NCBI GenBank assembly: GCA_035649275.1
Contig: DASRJW010000101.1
Span: 210,209-274,208 of the forward strand
Length of the DNA stretch: 64,000 nt
Origin: Candidatus Krumholzibacteriia bacterium
Lineage (GTDB): Bacteria; Krumholzibacteriota; Krumholzibacteriia; G020349025
Direction: 5' to 3'
The notes beneath the pieces are model-generated. The model had not been told where the DNA came from and ran no database searches. It was given only the letters and a program-made list of their open reading frames with translations. Made by a program: the position numbers and the translations under genes. Shown in pieces: positions 15,312 to 23,616 of the stretch. Numbering within the stretch: position 1 is the first letter of the stretch; every line of letters starts with the position of its first letter.

Positions 15312-18300
15312 TTGCAGCCCGCGCCTGGCCATCCAGCCCCGCCTCTTGATGCGCCACGGGTGACACCGCCCGCTTTCCTGCATCGGATCTTCGAACGTAC
15401 CGCCGCCCGCTTCCCCGCGCAGATCGCCATCGAGATCCCGCCCTCGGCGGCGAACCCCCGCCGCGCCAGGCATACCTACGCCGCCATCGACGCCGCTGCC
15501 GAGCGCCTGGCGGCGCGACTGCGGCCCCTCGTCCGGGGGGAGTGCGTCGTCGCCATCCTCCTGCCACGGGTGTCGCACCACATCTTTGTGGCCCAGCTCG
15601 CCGTCCTCAAAGCCGGCGCCGCCTATACCTGCATCGAGCCCGACCTGCCCGCCGAGCGAGTCCGCTTCGTTCTCGAGGACTCCCGAGCGGTGGCGGTGCT
15701 GACCTCTTCAGCCTGGAAAGGCTTGGCGGAAGGCGCGGCTACCCCGGCGGAGCGATGCATCGATGCGGTGGCTTGTATCGATGCTCTCGAGGCGGGCCGC
15801 GATCACGAGGGACGCCACACCGCCGCAGCGAGGCGCGGCCGCTCGGCCGCCTCGAGGTCGGAAGTCGGTTCCGGAGCGCCGGTGGCCGGTGCTCCGCCCA
15901 CGCCCGCTTGGCTCCAGCCCACCAGCCTTTGCTACGTCATCTATACCTCGGGCACCACGGGCTGGCCCAAGGGCGTCATGATCGAGCATCGCAGCATCGT
16001 CAACCTGATGGTGGCGGATGCGGCCTTTTTCGACCTGAACCCGCGCGACCGTATCGGGCAACTTTCGTCTTGTGCCTACGACTCCTCGGTGGAGGAGATC
16101 TACCTCGCCTTTGCCGTGGGCGCGACGCTCGTCCTCATGGACGACGATGTGAACCGCTTGGGCCCGGACCTCGTGCCTTGGCTGCGGAAGGAACGCCTGA
16201 CGATGTTCTGTCCGGCCCCCACGCTTCTCCGTACTTGTCCGGAGGCGCGGCCGGAGCAGGACCTGCCGGATTTGCACACGATCTACGTCGGCGGCGAGGA
16301 GCTGACACCCGACGTGGCCAACCGCTGGGCGCCGGGCCGGAGGTTCGTCAACGGCTACGGACCGACGGAGTGCGCCGTCGTCGTCACCCAGGCGCGGGTG
16401 CGGGAGGGCTTGCCGATCACGATCGGTGCGCCGGTGGAGAACAACCGCGCCTGGATCTTGGACGCGGAGCTGCGCGAGGTGGGTGCAGGTGAAACGGGGG
16501 AGCTCTGCATCGAGGGCGTGAACGTGGCTCGCGGCTACCTCCACCGCCCGGACCTCACGCAGGAGAAGTTCGTCGACCACCCGCGATACGGCCGCATCTA
16601 TCGCACCGGGGATCTAGTGCAGCGGGACGCGGCGGGGGCGCTGCTCTACCTCGGGCGGATCGACGCGCAGGTGCAGATTCGCGGTCATCGCGTCGAGCTC
16701 GGCGCCATCGAATCGCACCTGTCCGAATGTGAGGGCATCGCCGCGGCCGCCTGCAAGCTGCAGGAGGACGGCCGTCTCGTCGCCTATGTGGTCTCCCGGA
16801 ACGGCAAGCCGCCGGGGGTGGAGACGCTCCGCTCCGGGCTCGCGCGCCGCCTGCCGGAGTACATGCTGCCCGTGCACTACATGTTCGTGGACGACCTGCC
16901 GCGGATGCCGGCGAGCGGCAAGATCGACCGCCGCGCTCTGCCGGAGATCCGCTTCGAGGACGAGGGGCGCGGCCGGCGCGAAGGCTCGGCGCCGCGGAGC
17001 GAGCTCGAGTGGCTGGTGGCGGACGCCATGGCGAAGCACCTGCGCTTCTCCAGTCACGTCTCGGTGTTCGACGATTTCTTCCACGACCTCGGAGGCAACT
17101 CGCTCATCGCCGCCCAGGTGATCTCGTCCTTGCGGGCCGACGAGCGCACCGCAGGTCTCACCGTGCGGGATCTGTACGAAGCGCGGACCATCGCGGCCCT
17201 CGCCGCCAAAGCGGCGCCGGGGAGCACGGCGCGGCAAAGAACGGCGCCGGTGACGCGCCGGCGCTGGTCCGGCCGCCGGGTCGCTCTCGGCTCGGTGGTT
17301 CAGTGCACCTGCATCCTCATGGGCGGAGTGGGCGCGGCCGCCGCGGCGTTCGTTCTCCTGCTGCACCTGCTCCCGGCGCTTCTCCAGCGCACCGGTCTGG
17401 CGTTCTTGGGCTTAGCCCTGCCGTGGCTGCTCTTCGCCGGTCGCGCTCTCTGGTTGCCCGTGGCGTTCCTCCTCGCGGTGGGGACGAAGAAGCTGCTCAT
17501 CGGTCGCTACACCGCCGGACGCACGCCCTACCTCGGCAGCCTGTACGTGCGGCACTGGATCGTGCAGCGCGTGGTGAGCCTCGTTCCGTGGGGGCTCTTG
17601 GAGGGAACGACCTTGAAGAACGCCTGCCTGCGCGCCCTGGGAGCGCGGGTCGGGCGCAACGTCACTATCCACACCGGGGTGGAGTTGCGCGCCGGTGGCT
17701 GGGACCTGCTCGAGATCGGCGACGACGTGACGCTCGGGCGCGACGCGATGCTCAAGCTCGCGAGCGTCCACGATCAGGAGTTCGTCCTCGGACCGATCAC
17801 GATCGGTAGCGGCGCGACGGTGGAGACGCGCGCTTGCCTGTCGGCGTACAGCAGCATGGGGGAGGAGAGCTGTCTCACCACGCTTTCCATGCTGCCCGCG
17901 GGCTCCAGCATCCCGCCGGGGGAGACCTGGGACGGGATCCCGGCCGCCGGTGTGGCGCGGACGCGGCCCGCGCCTGCGCTCACCACGCAGGAGCGCCATT
18001 GGTCGCCGGCGGCGCACGGCGCCTTGCTTCTCTTGCTGGAGTTCGTCCTCGGGCCGCTCGTGCAGTTGCCGTTCTTCGCCGTCCTCCTCGGCTGCGCTCT
18101 GTACTGGCAGGTCGATGGCGCCGGTGTCGTCCGCTGGCTTTGGGCCCCGCAAGCGCCGGCGCCCGGAACTCTCGTCGTTCTCGCCCTGGCGGTGATGCTG
18201 GGGGCGGCGCTGGTCCTGCCGCTTCGCGCCCTCGCCTGCCGCGCCATGGGGCGAACACCGGCGGGAGTGCACTCGCGCTGGGGTTTCCACTTCCTGCGCC

Positions 18301-19457
18301 TTTTCTACAAGGGCCGCAGTGTGGAAGCAGCCGGGAAGGTGCTGAACGGAACGCTGTTCTGGCCCGCGTGGCTCCGTCTCGCCGGCATGCGCGTCGGCCG
18401 GAAGTGCGAGATCAGCTCGATCATGGAAGTCGTCCCGGAGCTCGTCGTCCTCGGCGACGAATCCTTCTTTGCCGATGGCATCTACCTCGGTGCGCCGCGG
18501 CTCGACCGCGGCACCGTGTCCTGCGGCGAGACGGTCCTCGGGAACAACACCTTCCTCGGCAACCACGTCGTCGTGCCCTCCGGGAGCCGGTTGCCCGGGG
18601 ACATCCTCCTCGGCGTCTGCACCCGCGCCGACCCGAAGCGCATCCGGCCAGGAACCTCGTGGTTCGGTCACCCGCTGCTCGAGTTGCCCCGGCGCGAAGT
18701 GATCGCCGCCGACCGGCGCTTGACCCACGATCCCGCCTGGTACCGCTACGCCACCCGGGTGTTCTGGGAGATCTCGCGGTCACTCTTACCGGCGCTGCCG
18801 CTGCTCCTTCTCCTCGCCTGGTTCAAGCGGGTAGTGCACGGCTACGAGGTGCAGCCGCGCACGGTCTTCACCCTCATCACCTTGCCGGGCACCACGCTGG
18901 TGGCGCTCGCCATCCCGCCGGCCCTCGTGCTCGGTCTCAAGTGGGCGCTTCTCGGGCGCGTGCGCGAGGGACGGCACTGGTTGTGGTCGTGCTGGTGTGG
19001 GCGCTGGGATCTTCTCTACGTCGCCTGGGCGGACTGGGCGCACGGCATTCTCTCCTTCTTCGAAGGCACCGTGTGCATGACCTGGTGGTTGCGGGCCATG
19101 GGAGCTCGCATCGGCAGGCGCGTCGTTCTCGGCAGCGGCTTTGCCCAGTTGGTCGACCCGGACATGCTGCGCTGCGACGACGACGCCACCGTCGCCTGCC
19201 TGTTCCAGGCGCACAGTTTCGAGGACCGGGTGCTGAAGATCGCTCCGGTTCACATCGGCGCCGGATGTTCCCTCGCGAGCGGGGCCGTGCTCATGTATGG
19301 CGCCGAGATCGGCGCCGGGACGGAGGTGGGGGAGAACAGCGTGGTGATGAAGCACGAGCACCTGCTGCCGCACCACTCGTACGTCGGCTTCCCCACGCAG
19401 CTCTGCACCCCGCAGGAGCCGGTGGCGCTGCCCGTGTCGATGGAGGGCGCGGCATGA
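15312..19457 (+). CDS. Pls-like membrane nonribosomal peptide synthetase (A-T-terminal domain)
   Basis: About 1381 residues. Residues 20-570 are an adenylation domain with 'YTSGTTGWPKGVMIEH', 'NGYGPTE', 'YRTGDLV' and 'SGKIDRRAL'. The carrier domain follows with its phosphopantetheine serine at about residue 597 ('DLGGNSL'). There is no condensation or thioesterase domain. The last 780 residues hold three membrane blocks (about 660-730, 903-976, 1156-1216), each followed by a left-handed beta-helix-like segment. This matches the NRPS terminal domain (TIGR02353 type) of epsilon-poly-lysine synthetase-like enzymes. Start uncertain: TTG 15312 follows GGGAGGG, while GTG 15360 is the alternative. 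Its TGA overlaps the PPTase ATG. By inference it makes an amino-acid homopolymer or amide at the membrane. Confidence 0.88.
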   Translation: MQPAPGHPAPPLDAPRVTPPAFLHRIFERTAARFPAQIAIEIPPSAANPRRARHTYAAIDAAAERLAARLRPLVRGECVVAILLPRVSHHIFVAQLAVLKAGAAYTCIEPDLPAERVRFVLEDSRAVAVLTSSAWKGLAEGAATPAERCIDAVACIDALEAGRDHEGRHTAAARRGRSAASRSEVGSGAPVAGAPPTPAWLQPTSLCYVIYTSGTTGWPKGVMIEHRSIVNLMVADAAFFDLNPRDRIGQLSSCAYDSSVEEIYLAFAVGATLVLMDDDVNRLGPDLVPWLRKERLTMFCPAPTLLRTCPEARPEQDLPDLHTIYVGGEELTPDVANRWAPGRRFVNGYGPTECAVVVTQARVREGLPITIGAPVENNRAWILDAELREVGAGETGELCIEGVNVARGYLHRPDLTQEKFVDHPRYGRIYRTGDLVQRDAAGALLYLGRIDAQVQIRGHRVELGAIESHLSECEGIAAAACKLQEDGRLVAYVVSRNGKPPGVETLRSGLARRLPEYMLPVHYMFVDDLPRMPASGKIDRRALPEIRFEDEGRGRREGSAPRSELEWLVADAMAKHLRFSSHVSVFDDFFHDLGGNSLIAAQVISSLRADERTAGLTVRDLYEARTIAALAAKAAPGSTARQRTAPVTRRRWSGRRVALGSVVQCTCILMGGVGAAAAAFVLLLHLLPALLQRTGLAFLGLALPWLLFAGRALWLPVAFLLAVGTKKLLIGRYTAGRTPYLGSLYVRHWIVQRVVSLVPWGLLEGTTLKNACLRALGARVGRNVTIHTGVELRAGGWDLLEIGDDVTLGRDAMLKLASVHDQEFVLGPITIGSGATVETRACLSAYSSMGEESCLTTLSMLPAGSSIPPGETWDGIPAAGVARTRPAPALTTQERHWSPAAHGALLLLLEFVLGPLVQLPFFAVLLGCALYWQVDGAGVVRWLWAPQAPAPGTLVVLALAVMLGAALVLPLRALACRAMGRTPAGVHSRWGFHFLRLFYKGRSVEAAGKVLNGTLFWPAWLRLAGMRVGRKCEISSIMEVVPELVVLGDESFFADGIYLGAPRLDRGTVSCGETVLGNNTFLGNHVVVPSGSRLPGDILLGVCTRADPKRIRPGTSWFGHPLLELPRREVIAADRRLTHDPAWYRYATRVFWEISRSLLPALPLLLLLAWFKRVVHGYEVQPRTVFTLITLPGTTLVALAIPPALVLGLKWALLGRVREGRHWLWSCWCGRWDLLYVAWADWAHGILSFFEGTVCMTWWLRAMGARIGRRVVLGSGFAQLVDPDMLRCDDDATVACLFQAHSFEDRVLKIAPVHIGAGCSLASGAVLMYGAEIGAGTEVGENSVVMKHEHLLPHHSYVGFPTQLCTPQEPVALPVSMEGAA

Positions 19458-20152
19458 GGGCGCCGGTCGCGCCCGCAGCCGAACCCGCTGCCGCGGCAGA
19501 ACAGCTTTGGGTCGGCGCCGTCGAGGTGTCGCTCTGGTGGGCGCGCTTGGACGTATCGCCGCACCACCTCGAGCGCTGCCGCGACCTGTTGGCGCCAGAG
19601 GAGCGGGCCGCAGGCGAGGCCAGGCGCCACAACAGGGACCGCTACGTCGCCGCGCGCGGCCTCTTGCGCCAGGTCCTCGGCCGGCACCTCGGGATCGAAC
19701 CGGCGCGGCTTCGCTTCGGCCATTCGCCCCAGGGGAAACCTTTCCTCCGTGACCTCGCCGCCGCTCCTGCATTCAGCGCTTCCCGTTCCGGAGCTTGGCT
19801 GGGGATCGCCTTGACCACCCACGGCGCCGTCGGCCTCGACATCGAACGGCTGCGGCATGACGTAGACTGCAGGGTGGTGGCGGAGCAGCTGTTCGCCCCC
19901 GGGGAGCGGGCGGCGCTCTCGGCGCTCGCGCCGGCGGCGAGACGCCAGGCCTTCTTCTCTTGCTGGGTGCGACGAGAGGCCTGCCTGAAGGGCATCGGCA
20001 CCGGCCTGGCGCTGCCGCCGGAGCAGCTCGAGGTCGGCGTCGAACCGGCTCTCGCTCGTGTCACGTGCCAGCACCACCGCTGGCTGGTGCAGAACGTCAC
20101 GGCACCGCAGGCGGGCTATGTCGCCGCCGTCGCCGTCGAGAACGGGGTCTGA
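19454..20152 (+). CDS. 4'-phosphopantetheinyl transferase, Sfp/Gsp type
   Basis: 232 residues. It transfers phosphopantetheine from CoA to the carrier-domain serine of NRPS/PKS enzymes. The family signatures are 'GLDIERL' (Mg-binding G-x-D-x-E, about residue 124) and 'CWVRREACLKGIGTGL' (W-x-x-K-E-A-x-x-K block, about 172). The usual first Lys of the second block is Arg here; the later Lys is kept. The ATG overlaps the NRPS stop (ATGA at 19454-19457), so it is coupled to the enzyme it most likely activates. Length is normal for Sfp-type enzymes. Confidence 0.88.
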   Translation: MRAPVAPAAEPAAAAEQLWVGAVEVSLWWARLDVSPHHLERCRDLLAPEERAAGEARRHNRDRYVAARGLLRQVLGRHLGIEPARLRFGHSPQGKPFLRDLAAAPAFSASRSGAWLGIALTTHGAVGLDIERLRHDVDCRVVAEQLFAPGERAALSALAPAARRQAFFSCWVRREACLKGIGTGLALPPEQLEVGVEPALARVTCQHHRWLVQNVTAPQAGYVAAVAVENGV

Positions 20153-20219
20153 ATCTTCGTCGACCCCACGGGAAGGCTCTGGACCGCACGGGAGTGCTCT
20201 GGGAGTAGGAGGAAAGATC

Positions 20220-20528
20220 GTGGCCGAATTCGTGAAGGTCGCAGTGAGAAGCGAGATCGAACCCGGTCAGGCCCACCTGGTCGAGGTGAAGGGCCAGCAG
20301 ATTGCCTTGTTCAACGTGGGCGGCCAGTTCTGCGCCCTCGCCAACAACTGTACGCACCGGGGCGGGCCGCTCGCCGACGGTGAGTTGTCGGGGTACGAAA
20401 TCATGTGCCCGCTGCACGGCGCTCGCTTCGACGTCCGCACCGGTGAGGTGTTGGGTCCACCGGCGGAAGAAGCGGTCGCCTGCTACAGCGTGCGTGTCAC
20501 CGGGGAAGACGTCGAGGTGGGTGTCTAG
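20220..20528 (+). CDS. Rieske [2Fe-2S] ferredoxin
   Basis: 102 residues from GTG 20220, preceded by AGGAGG with a seven-base gap. Small soluble Rieske ferredoxins of this size pass electrons to oxygenases or reductases. Cluster ligands are visible as 'CTHRGG' (C-x-H) and 'CPLHGARFD' (C-x-x-H), 17 residues apart, as in NirD/biphenyl-dioxygenase-type ferredoxins. It begins 67 bases after the phosphopantetheinyl transferase on the same strand and could belong to the same transcript. Whether it acts on the NRPS product is unknown. Confidence 0.9.
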   Translation: MAEFVKVAVRSEIEPGQAHLVEVKGQQIALFNVGGQFCALANNCTHRGGPLADGELSGYEIMCPLHGARFDVRTGEVLGPPAEEAVACYSVRVTGEDVEVGV

Positions 20529-20578
20529 GTGCAAACCGCCTCCGTGCCTGTCACACGATGCGGCGGTGAGCTCTCGCG

Positions 20579-22108
20579 CTAGCGTGCGCTCTGCCCGCGG
20601 TAGAGCGACTTGATGTCGCTCCAGGTGCGCGCTTCGACCGCTTCGGCCGCGCAGGCCACCACTCCGGCGCCGATGCCGCCGCAATCTCCCGCGCCGCTGC
20701 CCGCAGCGCAGGGGGAATCGGCGTGGATGGACACATCGCCCGCGGTCCTTGGATCGGTGCAGAAGAGGGGGTCGGCGCTCATGTTGCCGCCGGCGTCCGT
20801 GCCGCAGACCGTGTTCCCCGAAACGTTGTCGAAAAGCAGGCTGCAGCTCCAGGTCGCGTCACCGCGGCAGGTCTGGCCGAGCGTGGTGTGGGTGATGAGC
20901 ACCGAGCGCAGCGTGCCGCCTTCCGAGAGATCGAGGCACGCGACGCCGTCCGGCGTGCCCCCCGAGTTGCCGACGAAGGTGCTGTGTTCGATGACGCTGC
21001 GGAAGAAAGCGAAGATCGCACCACCCTGACCTGCGCCCTGTGGGTTGGTGCGGAGCGCCGCGTTGCCGACGAAGACGCTGCCCTGGACGGTGAGTTCGTC
21101 GCCCACGAGAGCGCCACCGCGGCCGGGGCCGCGCTCGCACTTCGCCACATTGTCGAGGAACAAGCAGTCGGTCACCGATCCCGAACCGATGGAGGCGGCT
21201 CCCGCCGTGGCGCTGAAGTAGTGTCCGTCCACCACGTTGCGGCGGAAGGCGCAGCGTGACAAGAGCGGGCTTCCCGTGGCCCGCACGGCGCCGCCGATGG
21301 TGGTGCCGGCGCTGGCGGCCTCATTGTCCTCGAAGACGCAGTCGACGATCCGGGGGGAGATCCCTTCCACGGCGCCGCCGCTTGCGGCCTCGAAGCCTCG
21401 GACTCGATTGCCCCGGAAGGTGCAGCGCACGATCTCTGCATCGGTGCAAGCGATGGCACCACCGTGACCGTTCGTCGGGCCTTCCAGTGCGGCGACGTTT
21501 TCAACGAACTCGCAATCCTCGATGCCGGCCCAGACGCAGGCGATGGCGCCACCCCGCGCCGAGCCTCCGGTCGCGACATTGGCCCGGAAAACGCAGCGCC
21601 GCACCGCCGGCAGGGAAGCGCCGCGAGCATCGATGGCACCGCCGCGGCCATTGGCCTCGGAGGCGAGGCCGTTCTGCAGGGTCAAGTCCTCGATCACCAC
21701 CGGGCCCGCATCGACGCACTCGAGGACGCGCCCCATGGATTCGGCATCGAGGATGGTGACCGCCGCGCCCGCTTCGCCTCGCAACGAAACTCCCGGCGCG
21801 AGGCGCAGCATCGACGGCGGGTTCGAGGCCTGGGAGGTCCAGCTGTAGGTCCCCGGCGCCAGGAGGACGACGTCTCCGGCGCTGGCCGAGTCGACGCCGG
21901 CCTGGATCGTGGGTGCGTCCCCCGAGCCGTCGGGGACGATGCGCCAGTTACGGGCGGCGGCGCTGGTCGGGCCCAGGAGCGCTCCCACCACAACGACACG
22001 AGCAAAGCAGCCACGCGACGCCCTCTGGGTCTTGAAATACGCCGTGCGCCGGATCTCGGTGGTGGGCAGCGAGCTGCGTGCCCACGATGCCAGGAGATGC
22101 TCGAGCAT
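20579..22108 (-). CDS. Secreted right-handed beta-helix protein
   Basis: Up to 509 residues. An 'AAARNWRIVPDGSGDAPTIQ' start of the mature part is followed by 12 or more short repeats with 'GGAI' turns and 'C-x-F-x-x-N' strands (VRRCVFRANVA, IEDCEFVENVA, IVRCTFRGNRV), the pattern of right-handed parallel beta-helix or polymorphic-membrane-protein repeats. There is no catalytic pattern I can assign. The final 'TWSDIKSLYRGQSAR' is separated from the helix and may be an export tail. The signal peptide is preceded by some 35 extra residues, so the true start may lie inside. No Shine-Dalgarno helps to decide. Confidence 0.72.
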   Translation of the reverse strand: MLEHLLASWARSSLPTTEIRRTAYFKTQRASRGCFARVVVVGALLGPTSAAARNWRIVPDGSGDAPTIQAGVDSASAGDVVLLAPGTYSWTSQASNPPSMLRLAPGVSLRGEAGAAVTILDAESMGRVLECVDAGPVVIEDLTLQNGLASEANGRGGAIDARGASLPAVRRCVFRANVATGGSARGGAIACVWAGIEDCEFVENVAALEGPTNGHGGAIACTDAEIVRCTFRGNRVRGFEAASGGAVEGISPRIVDCVFEDNEAASAGTTIGGAVRATGSPLLSRCAFRRNVVDGHYFSATAGAASIGSGSVTDCLFLDNVAKCERGPGRGGALVGDELTVQGSVFVGNAALRTNPQGAGQGGAIFAFFRSVIEHSTFVGNSGGTPDGVACLDLSEGGTLRSVLITHTTLGQTCRGDATWSCSLLFDNVSGNTVCGTDAGGNMSADPLFCTDPRTAGDVSIHADSPCAAGSGAGDCGGIGAGVVACAAEAVEARTWSDIKSLYRGQSAR

Positions 22109-22224
22109 GCCTCAACCTAGCGCCGCTCCCGGGCTGGCGCAAGCAGCGGCGCCGCGGTGGCGAAGTCGAGCTACGCCGGCCGCGGCTCCGAGCGAACGAC
22201 CACGATCAGACCCGTCACTGGATG

Positions 22225-22644
22225 CTATCGTCCACTGTACTCCGCGCTGAGCCTTCCCAGGGCGAGCGCCCCCAGCGAGAGACCGAAGTCGCGCAGCGCG
22301 ATGTCGAAGTAGCCGGGGATGAGCAGCAGGTTCAAGATGATGACCCACAGCCAGGCGGCCACCACGTAGCTGAAGAGACGCGGTTTCAACGCGACCCCGA
22401 TGCCCGCAACGATCTCGATCACGCCCACGGCGAGCATGAGCTGGTGGGCATGGCCTCCCGTGAGCCCGTTGACGAAGGCAGGCACGTACTTGTCCCAATC
22501 GACGAGCAAATGGAAGAACTTGTCGAGACCGGCCAGGATCGGTGCGACCGTGAAGCCGAAGTGCAGGATCCTGTACGCCTGGTAGGAGGGTGCTTGAGCC
22601 TCCGCATGCGAGTCGGCACGGAGTCCTGAAGTGACGGCAGTCAT
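22225..22644 (-). CDS. DoxX-like four-helix membrane protein
   Basis: 139 residues with a polar N-terminus and four predicted membrane helices (about 28-48, 65-87, 90-112, 118-135). 'ILAGLDKFFHLL' in helix 1 and 'GVIEIVAGIGVAL' in helix 2 resemble DoxX/MauE-like proteins, small quinone- or redox-linked membrane proteins. It is transcribed divergently from the SufR-like regulator across a 212-base AT-rich region containing a palindromic operator, so it is the likely regulated target. Confidence 0.7.
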   Translation of the reverse strand: MTAVTSGLRADSHAEAQAPSYQAYRILHFGFTVAPILAGLDKFFHLLVDWDKYVPAFVNGLTGGHAHQLMLAVGVIEIVAGIGVALKPRLFSYVVAAWLWVIILNLLLIPGYFDIALRDFGLSLGALALGRLSAEYSGR

Positions 22645-22728
22645 TACGATTCCTCCTGCTTCGAGGGCTGCCTCGTCGGGCAGCGGTCCTTTCTCTCTCC
22701 TTTGCCTTCCACGAGGGAACTGGGAAGG

Positions 22729-22760
22729 TTTCTAAAACTAATATAAATAAGTTATAGAAA
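22729..22760. promoter_or_regulatory. Imperfect palindromic operator in the divergent promoter region
   Basis: TTTCTAAAACT (22729-22739) and AGTTATAGAAA (22750-22760) are 11-base inverted arms with one mismatch and a 10-base AT centre. A third half-site, GTTTTAGAA (22842-22850), is an exact inverted copy of TTCTAAAAC (22730-22738) and lies just before the regulator's ATG. In minus-strand direction a TTGACC -35 (22777-22772) with a 17-base spacer places the palindrome over the -10 of the DoxX-like gene. Confidence 0.6.
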
Positions 22761-22856
22761 ACCCTAGAGCCGGTCAAGTACCTTTATTCTTGTCAGATCA
22801 AATAAAACGACCTCTGGAGGGCTATTTAGTCAATGGCTCCTGTTTTAGAATAGGAT

Positions 22857-23600
22857 ATGGTGCTCGACCCCAAGACCTTGGCCGACCAAATAGCCCGGAT
22901 CGCGGTTCTGGACGAGCCGCTCCGGAGAGACCTGTACCTCTTCGTTTCCAATCGGGGCGGCGAGGTGAGCCGGGACGAGGCGGCGAAGGCCCTGGGTGTC
23001 TCCCGCGCCCTCGTGGCATTTCATCTCGACAAGCTGGTCGAGGGAGGTCTCCTGGAGACCACCTACCGGCGGATTTCCGGACGGACCGGCCCGGGTGCGG
23101 GTCGGCCTGCCAAGCTTTACCGCCTGTCCGCGAAGCAGCTCGAGCTGAGCCTCCCGGAACGCCGCTACGAACTCGCGGCGCAGCTGCTCCTCCAGGCTCT
23201 CGAGCGGATGCCGGCCAAGGGCGGTCGCCAAGCCGTGCATGACGTCGCCCATGGGTGGGGCCAACGGCTGGGTGTCGAAGCACGCGCCCGTGCGAGCCCG
23301 GCCGTCACCTCGGAACGGCTGTTCCAAGAAGCCACCGAGGTGCTGAGTCAGTGCGGCTTCGAGCCCCGCTGGGAGGCGCGGGGTCATCTGGCGCTGCGCA
23401 ACTGCCCCTTCGAAGCCATCGCCAGCGAACACCGAGACCTCGTCTGCGGGATGAACCTGGCGTTGATGCAGGGCTTGCTCGCCGGCCTCGGCCTCGATGC
23501 CTTGAGCGCCAAGCTCGACCCCCAACCGGGCATGTGCTGTGTCATCCTGGGTCTCGATCCGAGCCGGAGCCCTACCGATCAGAGTCCCATTTGCGGTTGA
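22857..23600 (+). CDS. SufR-like helix-turn-helix regulator with a cysteine cluster
   Basis: 247 residues. An N-terminal winged helix (about 20-90, 'KALGVSRALVAFHLDKLVEGG') is followed by an effector domain with Cys183 in 'RNCPFEA', Cys197 in 'DLVCGMN' and Cys227-Cys228 in 'GMCCV'. Three such spaced positions are the Fe-S ligands in SufR/Rv1460-type regulators. It probably senses iron-sulfur status or oxidative stress; that is inference from the pattern. A -10-like TAGAAT ends five bases before the ATG and overlaps an operator half-site, so it is likely autoregulated. AGGA lies too close to the ATG for normal initiation; the next codon, GTG, is also possible. Confidence 0.8.
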   Translation: MVLDPKTLADQIARIAVLDEPLRRDLYLFVSNRGGEVSRDEAAKALGVSRALVAFHLDKLVEGGLLETTYRRISGRTGPGAGRPAKLYRLSAKQLELSLPERRYELAAQLLLQALERMPAKGGRQAVHDVAHGWGQRLGVEARARASPAVTSERLFQEATEVLSQCGFEPRWEARGHLALRNCPFEAIASEHRDLVCGMNLALMQGLLAGLGLDALSAKLDPQPGMCCVILGLDPSRSPTDQSPICG

Positions 23601-23616
23601 GCGTCGAGGTCCCGCC

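Noticed and set aside
20529..20578. Weak inverted repeat ACCGCC/GGCGGT between the Rieske and beta-helix genes
   Set aside because: Only six pairs with a 21-base loop; too weak to call a terminator.
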